This document shows, piece after piece, positions 33,820 through 42,161 of a DNA stretch of 64,000 bases. The stretch's first letter is position 1; each line of letters starts with the position of its first letter. Source of the stretch: Alicyclobacillus mali (GTDB lineage Bacteria; Bacillota; Bacilli; Alicyclobacillales; Alicyclobacillaceae); the NCBI RefSeq assembly GCF_017329565.1, contig NZ_JAFMTT010000011.1; one strand, written 5' to 3'. Both the position numbers and the translations under genes were made by a program. Under the pieces are notes generated by a model. It made no database searches. It was not told the origin of the DNA and was given only the letters and a program-made list of their open reading frames with translations.

Positions 33820-33867
33820 GCTGTCCCATATCCGTTCGCACGAGCGGTGACGGGGCGGCTTTCTTTT
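33820..33867 (+). terminator. probable terminator after fumA
   Basis: GCTGTCCC (33820-33827) pairs, with two G-T wobbles, to GGGGCGGC (33852-33859), enclosing a second small hairpin, and is followed by TTTCTTTT. Confidence 0.5.
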
Positions 33868-34214
33868 GTGTGTGAGGTGGCGTCGGTTCCCCTTTGTTAA
33901 CTCCTTCTCTCACTGGGCAGGCCCTAGACGATTTGCGAGAGTGACTGGATCAGTCGGCAGGTATGCTATGCTGACTGCGGTAGCACGGTGCTGAACGCTA
34001 CGCACAGGGAGGAATCCATGAACGATGTCGATTGCTCGGATCGTCTCGTTTCACGACAGCCGCGTGCGGGGCCTCCCGCACGGTCTTGTGCGGGGGCAAG
34101 TTGCCCCCTCCTGCCCGCTCAGTAGGAGGCTTTCCTGACTTCCACTGAAACCCCTGCGCTCCGCATGGTCCATTTTCCCGCGACCAAAAATTTTTTCTTT
34201 GGCCAAATGTGCAG
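33868..34214. other. intergenic region with a short ORF and tandem hairpins
   Basis: This gap between fumA and mntH has no recognisable protein family. On the plus strand a 35-codon frame runs 34018-34125 behind an excellent GGGAGGAATCC site, but its product is Arg/Pro/Cys-rich and unlike any family I know. It overlaps two hairpins: GTGCGGG-GCCT-CCCGCAC (about 34051-34068) and GGGGGC-AAGTT-GCCCCC (about 34092-34108). The layout weakly recalls the domain V / domain VI end of bacterial group II introns. It may be a decayed element remnant or a small regulatory RNA; not resolved. Confidence 0.35.
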
Positions 34215-34243
34215 GTCACAAATTGCGCTGTTCGGCGTATAAT
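34215..34243 (+). promoter_or_regulatory. mntH promoter
   Basis: GTCACA (34215-34220), 17 bases, TATAAT (34238-34243), giving a start near 34250 and a leader of about 90 bases before the transporter gene. Confidence 0.55.
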
Positions 34244-34250
34244 AGGCTCA

Positions 34251-34272
34251 GAAAGTTTCCTTGGGCTAAAAA
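34251..34272 (+). promoter_or_regulatory. candidate MntR operator at the mntH start site
   Basis: The stretch begins GAAAGTTTCCTTGGGCTAAA. Its complement contains AAGGAAACTTTC, resembling the half-site of the B. subtilis MntR box (recalled consensus TTTGCCTTAAGGAAACT). It would overlap the transcription start, a suitable place for Mn2+-dependent repression. The match is to recalled consensus only. Confidence 0.4.
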
Positions 34273-34341
34273 TCTTACCCGAATACAACTCGTGCCTGGG
34301 GTCCAAAGACAGGGAACTGCCCGGCAGAGGGGGGCGATGAG

Positions 34342-35640
34342 GTGAGTGTGACGACCACGAGCTTGCAGACGTCTGACTCGAAGGCTGTGCGGGCGGCCAG
34401 AGCCGCGCTGGATCACCGCCGCAGAGGGCTGCGCGCGTTGCTGCCATTCCTTGGCCCGGCGTTTGTCGCCTGCGTCGCGTACATCGACCCTGGCAATTAC
34501 GCCACAAACATTCAGAGCGGTTCGCAGTTTGGCTATCGACTGCTGTGGGTGGTGGTGCTCGCGAATCTCATGGCGATGCTCATTCAGCATCTGTCCGCAA
34601 AACTAGGCATCGCCACTGGCAAGAGTTTGCCCGAGATGTGCCGAGATCATTTTCCCCAATGGCTGACCTATGTGATGTGGGCATTCTCCGAAGTTGCGGC
34701 CATGGCCACCGATATCGCGGAATTCTTGGGTGCAACCGTGGGCTTGAACCTGCTGCTTCACATCCCTATGCTATGGGGCACGCTCGTCACGGGCGTGGTG
34801 ACGTATCTCATTCTTACCTTGGATCGTTTGGGATTCCGGCCGCTCGAGAAATTCATCACGGCGTTCGTCCTGATCATCGCGCTGTGCTACGTGGTTGAAA
34901 CGGCCTTTTCCAAGCCGAACTGGGGCGAGGTGGCGTATCACAGCGTGGTGCCGTGGCTCGGCAACCAGGCGGCGGTGCTGCTCGCGGTGGGCGTCATCGG
35001 CGCCACGGTCATGCCGCACGTGGTGTACTTGCATTCGAGCTTGACGCAGAACCGAATTCAGCCGCGGGATGAAGAGGATAAGGTCAAAATCGCGCGTTTC
35101 AGCGCGAAAGAGGTCGCCATCGCCATGTCACTCGCGGGCCTTGTCAATTTGTCGATGATGTTCATGGCCGCATCGGTGTTTCACAACACGGGTCACACGG
35201 GGATTGCGGACATCTCGACCGCTTACAAAACCCTGACGCCGCTCCTTGGCCCGGCGAGCGCAGCGGTGTTTCTCATCTCACTGCTGGCCTCCGGCTTCTC
35301 AAGTTCTGCCGTCGGTACGATGGCAGGGCAGGTCATCATGCAGGGGTTCGTCGGCTTCACCATTCCGCTTTGGCTTCGCCGCGTCATCACGATGATCCCG
35401 ACGGTCATCATCGTGGCGCTTGGCATCAATCCGACGGAGACGCTCGCGCTGAGCCAAGTGGTGCTGAGTATCGTCCTGCCGATGCCCGTCGTGGCGCTCA
35501 TCTACTTCACGCGCCGTCCGGACATCATGGGCCGTCTGGTGAACCGGCGGCTGACCACCTGGGTGGCGAGCTTCTGTGCGGCCGTGATCGTCGCGCTGAA
35601 CATGCTTCTGCTCTATCTGTCCTTCGGCGGCAGCTTTTGA
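34342..35640 (+). CDS. mntH: Nramp family divalent metal (Mn2+) transporter
   Basis: 432-residue Nramp transporter, about eleven membrane segments, importing Mn2+ or Fe2+ with H+. The metal site is visible: Asp and Asn of IDPGNYATNI in the first segment (near 52) and Met-Pro-His of MPHVVYLHSS in segment six (near 225). A polar 30-residue N-terminus precedes the core. The start is the GTG at 34342 after AGAGGGGGG; an in-frame GTG two codons later is equally possible. A manganese-type control element lies at its promoter. Transcribed alone and ended by a strong terminator. Confidence 0.92.
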   Translation: MSVTTTSLQTSDSKAVRAARAALDHRRRGLRALLPFLGPAFVACVAYIDPGNYATNIQSGSQFGYRLLWVVVLANLMAMLIQHLSAKLGIATGKSLPEMCRDHFPQWLTYVMWAFSEVAAMATDIAEFLGATVGLNLLLHIPMLWGTLVTGVVTYLILTLDRLGFRPLEKFITAFVLIIALCYVVETAFSKPNWGEVAYHSVVPWLGNQAAVLLAVGVIGATVMPHVVYLHSSLTQNRIQPRDEEDKVKIARFSAKEVAIAMSLAGLVNLSMMFMAASVFHNTGHTGIADISTAYKTLTPLLGPASAAVFLISLLASGFSSSAVGTMAGQVIMQGFVGFTIPLWLRRVITMIPTVIIVALGINPTETLALSQVVLSIVLPMPVVALIYFTRRPDIMGRLVNRRLTTWVASFCAAVIVALNMLLLYLSFGGSF

Positions 35641-35652
35641 TGTCGCGCATCG

Positions 35653-35674
35653 GCCCGGGCTGCCGGGCTTTTTT
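35653..35674 (+). terminator. terminator after mntH
   Basis: GCCCGG (35653-35658), loop GCTG, CCGGGC (35663-35668), then TTTTTT. Its T-run touches the last base of the convergent flippase gene. Confidence 0.88.
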
Positions 35675-36993
35675 CATGCCGTCCGGGCCAAGCGCGCGCG
35701 GACTTTGTGAACGAGATCGAGGTACGGGGCGAGATCGCCGCGCGTCACGCGCCAGAGCGCCTTGCTGTCGCGCCCGGAAGCCCGCCGATACCAGGTGATG
35801 TACAGGGCCAGTTCCAGCACGTAGGAGAGCGTCGAGGCGATGGATGCGCCGTACATGCCAGCGAGTGGAATCAGGCCGAGACACATGAGGCCGTTCGCGG
35901 CGATCACGGCCAGGTTGACCCAGGTGAGCGCTGTGGGGCGGCCGAGCGCGTTGGTGAAGTACTGCGCGATGACGTTGGCCGTGGCTTTGAGCACGAGGCC
36001 CGGCAGGAGCACGTAGAACGGCCCGAGGCTTCCGCCGTACTTGTGCCAGCTGTACACGAGCACGATGAGTGGCATTCCCAGCGCCAGGGCGCAGGCGGCG
36101 AATGTGGATGTCACGAGGGTCTGCCGCGAGGCGCTTTCCGTGATGGCCCCGGCGTCGTCCACGCTCGCCGCCGTCACGCGGTGAAAGACCATCGTCGCGA
36201 TGGTTTGCGTGAGGGTGTTGAGGATTTCCGCCGCTGCGACTGCCACGCCGTAGATGGAGAGCGTGGTGGCGCTGTGCATCAGCGCGAGCATCCAGAAGTC
36301 CGTCCGATAATTGACGTACCCGGTGACGATGGCGAGCGAAGAAGCGGTGCCGTACCGGTAGAGCCCCCTCCATTCTGTCCGGTGGAATCGACACTTGAGT
36401 GTCTCTCCGAATCCGAGCTTCTGATACGTGACGGCGAGGGTCAACGCGACGCAAACGGCCCAGGAGATGAGCCAAATGCGAAACGTCCACAGGAGACGGG
36501 GCTCGGGAGCCATGTGCCAGTGGGACGCGATGAAGGCGAGGTACAGGGCGAGAAAAGCCACGGCCTGCGCGATGTTCACGCGGTTCAGCCACGAGATCTC
36601 CCCGAGCGAGTTGAGAAGCTTTGAGCCGTATCCGAACAGAAACGTGAACGGAATGCCGACCATGGCGTAGGCGATAGACAGGGGCGGGTGCCAGATCCAA
36701 ATGGCGGCGAGGGCGCACAGCCAGACGGCGATGCTGAACAGATACATCACAAAGTTCCCCATCTGCACAATCTGCGCCTTGTCGTGCGGCCTGCGGGGCA
36801 GCGCGTAGGAAAAATAATTGGTGTATCCGCCCGAGAACGACTGACCCAGGGTGGCCACGGTCGTGGAGAGTTGAAACTCGCCGCGGCTCGCCGTCGGCAA
36901 GTACCGCGCGGCGATGGCGCTGTTGGCGAAGGTGAGAAACGAGGACAGTCCCCGGTATGCGAAGCTGTACAGCGTGAGCTTTCGTCCCATCAC
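35674..36993 (-). CDS. polysaccharide flippase family (Wzx/MATE-like) membrane protein
   Basis: About 439 residues, twelve or more hydrophobic segments with short loops, resembling the Polysacc_synt / O-antigen flippase group: an N-terminal KLTLYSFAYRGLSSFLTFANS helix, AARYLPTASRGEFQLSTTVA, and YGVAVAAAEILNTLTQTIA midway. Such proteins flip lipid-linked sugars across the membrane. The start is taken as the GTG at 36993, nine bases after GGAGA; the ATG at 36990 is an alternative. No glycosyltransferase genes adjoin it, so its polymer is unknown; the Pel-like locus in this window is 24 kb away. Divergent from the nucleoside phosphorylase gene. Confidence 0.75.
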   Translation of the reverse strand: MMGRKLTLYSFAYRGLSSFLTFANSAIAARYLPTASRGEFQLSTTVATLGQSFSGGYTNYFSYALPRRPHDKAQIVQMGNFVMYLFSIAVWLCALAAIWIWHPPLSIAYAMVGIPFTFLFGYGSKLLNSLGEISWLNRVNIAQAVAFLALYLAFIASHWHMAPEPRLLWTFRIWLISWAVCVALTLAVTYQKLGFGETLKCRFHRTEWRGLYRYGTASSLAIVTGYVNYRTDFWMLALMHSATTLSIYGVAVAAAEILNTLTQTIATMVFHRVTAASVDDAGAITESASRQTLVTSTFAACALALGMPLIVLVYSWHKYGGSLGPFYVLLPGLVLKATANVIAQYFTNALGRPTALTWVNLAVIAANGLMCLGLIPLAGMYGASIASTLSYVLELALYITWYRRASGRDSKALWRVTRGDLAPYLDLVHKVRARLARTA

Positions 36994-37153
36994 GATGGTT
37001 CGTCTCCATTTCCGGCTGAGCCGAGAATCGCGCGCAAATCTGCCACGTACCACTTTACTGGAGTCTGTCCCATCCGTGAAGGGGCGTCGCACAGCCGCTT
37101 CGGCGCTGTGGTACGATGGACGCGAAGAGCTCGAGACGAGAGGGTGGCTTTGC

Positions 37154-38902
37154 ATGCGAGCGGTGGACGTGATCGACAAGAAGCGGAGAGGCGAGGTGTT
37201 GACCGAGGAGGAGCTTCGGTTTCTGGTCGAGGGATATGTGAAGGGGGACATCCCGGACTACCAGATGAGCGCCTTTCTCATGGCGGTGGTATGGCGAGGC
37301 ATGACTCGCGAGGAAACGCTCGTGCTCACGCGGCTTTTGGCCGATTCAGGGGATCGGCTGGATCTCTCGGGCATTCCGGGTGTGAAGGTCGACAAGCACA
37401 GCACCGGAGGCGTGGGAGACAAGGCGACGCTCGTCGTGCTGCCCCTCGTCGCGTCCATCGGCGTGCCGGTCATCAAGATGTCCGGGCGGGGGCTTGGCCA
37501 CACGGGAGGGACCATCGACAAGCTGGAGTCCATCCCGGGGTTCCGCACGGATTTGAGCGTGGCAGAGCTCGTGGCGCAGGTGAGGCAGGTGGGCATCGCG
37601 CTGGGCGGACAGACAGCGGATCTGGCGCCGGCGGACAAGAAGCTGTATGCGCTTCGGGACGTCACGGGGACCGTGGAGTCGTTGCCCCTCATCGCGAGTT
37701 CCGTGATGAGCAAGAAGCTGGCGGGCGGCGCCGACGCCATCGTGCTCGACGTGAAGGTGGGCGATGGCGCATTCATGAAGTCGCGCTCGGACGCGCGCAG
37801 GCTCGCGCGGCTGATGGTCGAGATCGGCGAGGCGGCGGGCAGGCGGACGGTCGCCGTCCTCAGCAACATGGATCAGCCGCTCGGGTGCGCCATCGGGAAC
37901 GCACTTGAGGTGGCCGAGGCCATCCGCGTTTTGTCCGGCGAGGGGCCGTTCGATCTCGCCGAGATCGCGCTCGCCCTGGCGGAGGAGATGACGGTACTGG
38001 CGGGCGTGGCCGCCACGCGCGAGGAGGCGCGGCGCATGTTGCGCCAGTCGGTCGCCGAGGGCCGGGCGCTCGAGACGCTCAGGCGCTGGATTGCGGCGCA
38101 GGGGGGCGATCCGGCCGTGGTCGACGATCCGAGCCGCCTCCCGCAGGCCCCGGTCCAAATGCCCTATCTGCCGAAGAAGGCCGGTTTTGTCGCCAAGCTG
38201 CCCGCGCTTGCGTTCGGGATTGCGGCGATGCGGCTTGGCGCGGGCCGGGAGACGAAGGATGCGGCCATCGATCCGTCCGTCGGGATCGTGTTGCACGCCA
38301 AGGTGGGCGATCGCGTCCAGACCCATCGGCCCATGTTCACCGTGCACGCGCGCACGGAGGAGGACGCCCTCCGCTGCATGCGGGAGCTGGAGGCGGTCGT
38401 GGAGATTTCGGACGATCCCGTCGAGGCGCCGCCGCTCATTTTCGCCCGGATCGACCGGAGCGAGGACGAGCCCTACACCCATCTGATGGAAGCCGCTCGC
38501 GAAGCGCGCAATCGCGCGTACGTGCCGTACTCCGGCTTCGCCGTGGGCGCGGCGCTTGAGCTTGCGGACGGGCGCATGACGACGGGCGCCAATGTCGAAA
38601 ATGCGTCGTATGGGCTCACCAACTGCGCGGAGCGGTCCGCGGTGTTTCGCGCCGTCGCCGAAGGTGTGCCGGGGACGAAGCCCGAGATTCGCGCGGTGGC
38701 CGTCATCGCAGACAGCCCGGAGCCGGTCTCTCCCTGCGGCGCGTGCCGGCAGGTGTTGGCCGAATTCTGTGCACCCGACACACCGGTCTACCTCGGGAAT
38801 CTCCGGGGCGATGTGGTGGAGACCACCGTCGGCCAGCTTCTCCCGGGCGCGTTCACGGACGCGCAGATGGCGAACGTCAGGCGGCAAGACAAGGAGGCGT
38901 GA
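37154..38902 (+). CDS. pdp-cdd: pyrimidine-nucleoside phosphorylase / cytidine deaminase fusion
   Basis: 582-residue fusion of two nucleoside-salvage enzymes normally encoded separately. Residues 1-433 are a pyrimidine-nucleoside phosphorylase: phosphate-site KHSTGGVGDKATLVVLPL near 80, SGRGLGHTGGTIDKLES near 110 and a complete C-terminal PYNP domain. From about 440 to the end is a full cytidine deaminase: YVPYSGFAVGAAL, the catalytic NVENASYGLTNCAERSA, and zinc-binding PCGACRQVLAEFC. One chain can therefore deaminate cytidine to uridine and split uridine to uracil and ribose-1-P. The ATG at 37154 follows GAGAGGGTGG. Both active sites look intact. The next gene starts two bases after its stop. 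Confidence 0.93.
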   Translation: MRAVDVIDKKRRGEVLTEEELRFLVEGYVKGDIPDYQMSAFLMAVVWRGMTREETLVLTRLLADSGDRLDLSGIPGVKVDKHSTGGVGDKATLVVLPLVASIGVPVIKMSGRGLGHTGGTIDKLESIPGFRTDLSVAELVAQVRQVGIALGGQTADLAPADKKLYALRDVTGTVESLPLIASSVMSKKLAGGADAIVLDVKVGDGAFMKSRSDARRLARLMVEIGEAAGRRTVAVLSNMDQPLGCAIGNALEVAEAIRVLSGEGPFDLAEIALALAEEMTVLAGVAATREEARRMLRQSVAEGRALETLRRWIAAQGGDPAVVDDPSRLPQAPVQMPYLPKKAGFVAKLPALAFGIAAMRLGAGRETKDAAIDPSVGIVLHAKVGDRVQTHRPMFTVHARTEEDALRCMRELEAVVEISDDPVEAPPLIFARIDRSEDEPYTHLMEAAREARNRAYVPYSGFAVGAALELADGRMTTGANVENASYGLTNCAERSAVFRAVAEGVPGTKPEIRAVAVIADSPEPVSPCGACRQVLAEFCAPDTPVYLGNLRGDVVETTVGQLLPGAFTDAQMANVRRQDKEA

Positions 38903-38904
38903 AG

Positions 38905-40734
38905 GTGGCATTACAGGTGATCTGGGCGCGCGACGTGCGCGGCAAGACGAGACAGGAAATTGACCCCGAGTTTCGCTGGAACCTTGAAGACATCTACCCG
39001 GATCAAGAGGCGTGGCGCGAGGATGCTCATCGCGTTCGCGCGCTGGCGGAAGCGTTCGTTCAGTTTCGCGGGCGGTTGAACACCTCCGGCGAGACGCTTC
39101 TCCAGGCGCTGCAGGCGCACGATGAACTTGGCCAGATCCTCGCGAAGCTCTTCGTCTACGCCAAGATGAAGCTCGACGAGGATGCGACGGAGAGCTGGCG
39201 GCAGGCGCTCTTCGCGGAGGCCCAGCGGCTCGCCGCCGAAATCCAGGCGACGACGTCGTTTTTCTACCCGGAACTCGTTCAGCTCGCGCAGGAACAGGTG
39301 GAAGGCTGGCTCAAAACAGTCGAGGGGCTCGGCCTGTACCGCTTCTTCTTGGAGGAAACGCTTCGCCAGCGCGATCACGTCCTCACCCCGGCGCAGGAGG
39401 AGCTTTTGGCGCAGTTCAGCGAGGTGCTGCACGCCCCGTCCGAGATCTTCGAGATGTACAACAACGCGGACACGGTCTTCCCGGTCATCCGCGACGAGAA
39501 CGGGGAAGACGTGCAGGTGACGCACGCGCTGTATCACGAGCTGTTGGAGCGGCGCGATCGCGGCGTCCGGGAGCGGGCGTTCCACGCGGTGTACGACACG
39601 TACAAAAAGCATCGCAACACCATAGCGGCGCTGTACGCGGCAAGTGTGAAGCGGAATGCAGTCAGTGCGCGCGTGAGGAGGTACCCGTCCGCACTCGACG
39701 CGGCGCTCGACGGGGATCGCATCCCGCGCTCGGTGTACGAAAACCTGATTGGCGCCGTGCGGGAGTCCGTGCCGGCGCTCCAGTCGTATCTCGCGCTGCG
39801 CAAGCGCGCGCTCGGGCTCGACGAACTGCATATGTGGGATTTGTACGTGCCGCTCGTCGGCGAGATCGACTGGAAGGTCCCCTACGCGGAGGCGCGCGAG
39901 ACCGTGCTTCGAGCTGTCGAGGTGTTCGGCGAGGCGTACGCGAGCGCCGCGCGCGAGGGGCTTTACGGGCGCTGGGTGGACGTGTACGAGACGCGCGGTA
40001 AGCGCTCGGGCGGGTACTCGTGGGGCACGTATGGCACGCATCCGTACATCCTTCTCAACTACACGGATTCCGTGCAGGACATGTTCACGCTGGCGCACGA
40101 GCTTGGCCATTCCATGCACAGTTATTTTTCGCGCAAGACGCAGCCGTACATCTACAGCGATTACACCATCTTCGTGGCCGAGGTCGCGTCCACGGTCAAC
40201 GAGGCGATTTTGTACGATCACCTGCTCGGGCGAGAAGAGGACCCGCTCCGGCGCGCGTACCTGCTCAACCGCCAGGTGGAGACGATTCGAACCACGCTCG
40301 TCGCGCAGACGCTCTATGCGGAATTCGAGAAGGGCACGCACGAGCGCATCGAGTCGGGTGGCGCCATCACGGCGGACTGGCTGGACGAGACGTTTTACGA
40401 GTTGAATCGAGCCTACTACGCGCCCGCAGTGACGGTGGACGACGACATCGCGCACGGCTGGATGCGCATACCACACTTCTATTCCGCGTTTTACGTGTAC
40501 AAATACGCGACCGGGATTTCGGCGGCGCTCGCCCTGGTGGAAAAAATCCGGCGCGAGGGCGGCGATGCGGTGGCGCGGTACCTGCAGTTTCTTTCGGGGG
40601 GCAGCTCCAACACGTCCATCGAGCTGCTTCGGTTGGCTGGGGTGGACATGACGAGTGAGGCGCCGGTGCACCAGGCGCTTGAGCGATTTAAGCGGTTGAC
40701 GGCGGAACTGGCCGATCTTCTGGCGGCGCGCTGA
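38905..40734 (+). CDS. pepF: oligoendopeptidase F
   Basis: 609-residue M3B zinc metallopeptidase, family-typical length, cleaving short peptides in the cytosol. N-terminal helical domain with FRWNLEDIYPDQEAWRED; catalytic zinc motif AHELGHSMHSYFS near residue 395 (HExxH) with the third-ligand Glu downstream in VAEVASTVNEA; late YVYKYATGISAALAL. The GTG at 38905 is seven bases after AAGGAGG (38891-38897); the GTG at 38899 is too close to the site. It is co-transcribed with the nucleoside salvage fusion. Its stop abuts the stop of the convergent kinase gene with no gap. Confidence 0.92.
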   Translation: MALQVIWARDVRGKTRQEIDPEFRWNLEDIYPDQEAWREDAHRVRALAEAFVQFRGRLNTSGETLLQALQAHDELGQILAKLFVYAKMKLDEDATESWRQALFAEAQRLAAEIQATTSFFYPELVQLAQEQVEGWLKTVEGLGLYRFFLEETLRQRDHVLTPAQEELLAQFSEVLHAPSEIFEMYNNADTVFPVIRDENGEDVQVTHALYHELLERRDRGVRERAFHAVYDTYKKHRNTIAALYAASVKRNAVSARVRRYPSALDAALDGDRIPRSVYENLIGAVRESVPALQSYLALRKRALGLDELHMWDLYVPLVGEIDWKVPYAEARETVLRAVEVFGEAYASAAREGLYGRWVDVYETRGKRSGGYSWGTYGTHPYILLNYTDSVQDMFTLAHELGHSMHSYFSRKTQPYIYSDYTIFVAEVASTVNEAILYDHLLGREEDPLRRAYLLNRQVETIRTTLVAQTLYAEFEKGTHERIESGGAITADWLDETFYELNRAYYAPAVTVDDDIAHGWMRIPHFYSAFYVYKYATGISAALALVEKIRREGGDAVARYLQFLSGGSSNTSIELLRLAGVDMTSEAPVHQALERFKRLTAELADLLAAR

Positions 40735-41994
40735 CTACGCGCGCCGCGCGCATTTCGGGATCTCCACAGTGACCGTGGTCCCTGCGCCGACCTGAGATCG
40801 GACGGAGATGGACCCGCCGTGCGACTCGACGATGTGCTTGCAAACGAACAGCCCAAGCCCCGTGCCGGTGGACTTCGTGGTGTAAAACGGCCGAAAGATC
40901 CGGTCCATGTGTTCGATCCCGCAGCCGTTGTCCACCACGTGTACCACGACGCGGTCTTCCGTGTCGGCGACGGCGAGGCTCACCGCGGCGTGTGCCTGGC
41001 CTCGACACGCCTGAAGCGCATTCTGTACCAGATTAATGAGGACCTGTTTGATCTGTGCGGGACGAACGGCGGCCAGGATGGGGTGATTGGGGACTTGCAG
41101 TTCGAGCGCAATATCGAACAGGCTGGCCTCGGGTAGGAGAAACCGATGGACGGATCGCGCAATCTCGGCCAAGTCGGCTTTGGTAACCTCTTCTCGATCC
41201 GGCCGACACAGGCCCATGAAGTCCTCCAGCAGTTCGCGAATGCGGTCCAGCTCGCTGATGGTGAGTTCGAGGTAGGCGCGATCCTTCTCGTCGCAGCGCT
41301 CGGCAAAGAGCTGCAGGAATCCGCGCGCCGTGGTGAGCGGATTGCGAATCTCGTGCGCGATGCCGGCGCACAATTGGGCCAATGCGGACACTTTCTCGAA
41401 TTCCTGCAATTTCTTTCGCACGCGTGCAATGACAGATTGACTTCTCTGTACAATCGTTCGCTCACAGGTTGTCCACGCCTGGGTCGCAGCGTGGGTGAGG
41501 TGAAGCGCAAGGCGCCCGAGGTTGCAAGGGTCCTCGTCCGCGGCGCTGCGGACGACTGCGAGATGGCGTGCTCGTCCAACGGCGATGGGCAGTCTGGTCA
41601 ACGCTGTGAGCCAACGATCCACGCGCACAAGGGCGACGGCCGCTGCCCCGCCTTCCGCCCGAGGCGATCTGCGTATCTCGTGCGCCGCAGCAGCGGAGAT
41701 TTCGCGCGAAGCGGCATCCAGGCAGGCGGCTACTTCATCCGTCTCCCATTTGCCGTGCGCTGCACTGGTCATGACACAGCCTTCGGTGTCCAGCACGAGG
41801 CAGAGAAAGGGGGCGGGGTCGGGATGGGTGACGGCGAGATCGCGCACAAATTCGAAGAAGGACAGCTCGCGCGCGCTCGGGCGCACAAGGAGGTGCGGCG
41901 GCCTGAGGCGGGGCGGATGCGTGTCGCCCGAGACCTCATCAGGCCTGCGGAACTCGTTGTCGTTCGAAGCCATGGGTGCGTATGCAGAGCCCAA
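40735..41994 (-). CDS. soluble sensor histidine kinase (sporulation-kinase-like)
   Basis: About 419 residues, no transmembrane segment. The N-terminal half (about 1-190) is a GAF/PAS-like sensing region I cannot classify further. Next come a coiled linker, a HisKA dimerisation domain with the phospho-accepting His in AGIAHEIRNPLTTARGFLQLF near 210, and an HATPase_c domain with NLVQNALQACRG, VDNGCGIEHMDRIFRPF and STGTGLGLFVCKHIVESHGG. HisKA and ATPase sequences resemble KinA-KinE phosphorelay kinases. Start is uncertain: the TTG at 41994 has AAGGTGG eight bases upstream, the ATG at 41973 lacks a site. No response regulator is adjacent, as is usual for Spo0F-feeding kinases. Confidence 0.82.
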   Translation of the reverse strand: MGSAYAPMASNDNEFRRPDEVSGDTHPPRLRPPHLLVRPSARELSFFEFVRDLAVTHPDPAPFLCLVLDTEGCVMTSAAHGKWETDEVAACLDAASREISAAAAHEIRRSPRAEGGAAAVALVRVDRWLTALTRLPIAVGRARHLAVVRSAADEDPCNLGRLALHLTHAATQAWTTCERTIVQRSQSVIARVRKKLQEFEKVSALAQLCAGIAHEIRNPLTTARGFLQLFAERCDEKDRAYLELTISELDRIRELLEDFMGLCRPDREEVTKADLAEIARSVHRFLLPEASLFDIALELQVPNHPILAAVRPAQIKQVLINLVQNALQACRGQAHAAVSLAVADTEDRVVVHVVDNGCGIEHMDRIFRPFYTTKSTGTGLGLFVCKHIVESHGGSISVRSQVGAGTTVTVEIPKCARRA

Positions 41995-42099
41995 TGTTAC
42001 AACCACCTTCGACGGCATAGCAAACAAATTTCTACACTTGTAACCATTATGCGACTCGGGCGAGCGGCGCACAAGACGATGTATTCCAGTTCACGCCCT

Positions 42100-42107
42100 T
42101 TCGACAA
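42100..42107 (-). promoter_or_regulatory. candidate Spo0A box upstream of the kinase gene
   Basis: On the minus strand 42107-42100 reads TTGTCGAA, an exact match to the core 0A box, about 105 bases upstream of the kinase start in an AT-richer stretch. An 8-base match can occur by chance, but the position before a phosphorelay-type kinase gene is suggestive. Confidence 0.4.
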
Positions 42108-42161
42108 AGCTTCTAAAAATTCGAGTTAGTAGGGGCCTGGCCGATCTCTGCACCGGGGACT

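Noticed and set aside
34018..34125. Annotating the 35-codon frame as a gene
   Set aside because: The ribosome binding site is good, but the peptide is low-complexity, overlaps hairpins and matches no family I know. It is kept as an intergenic note.
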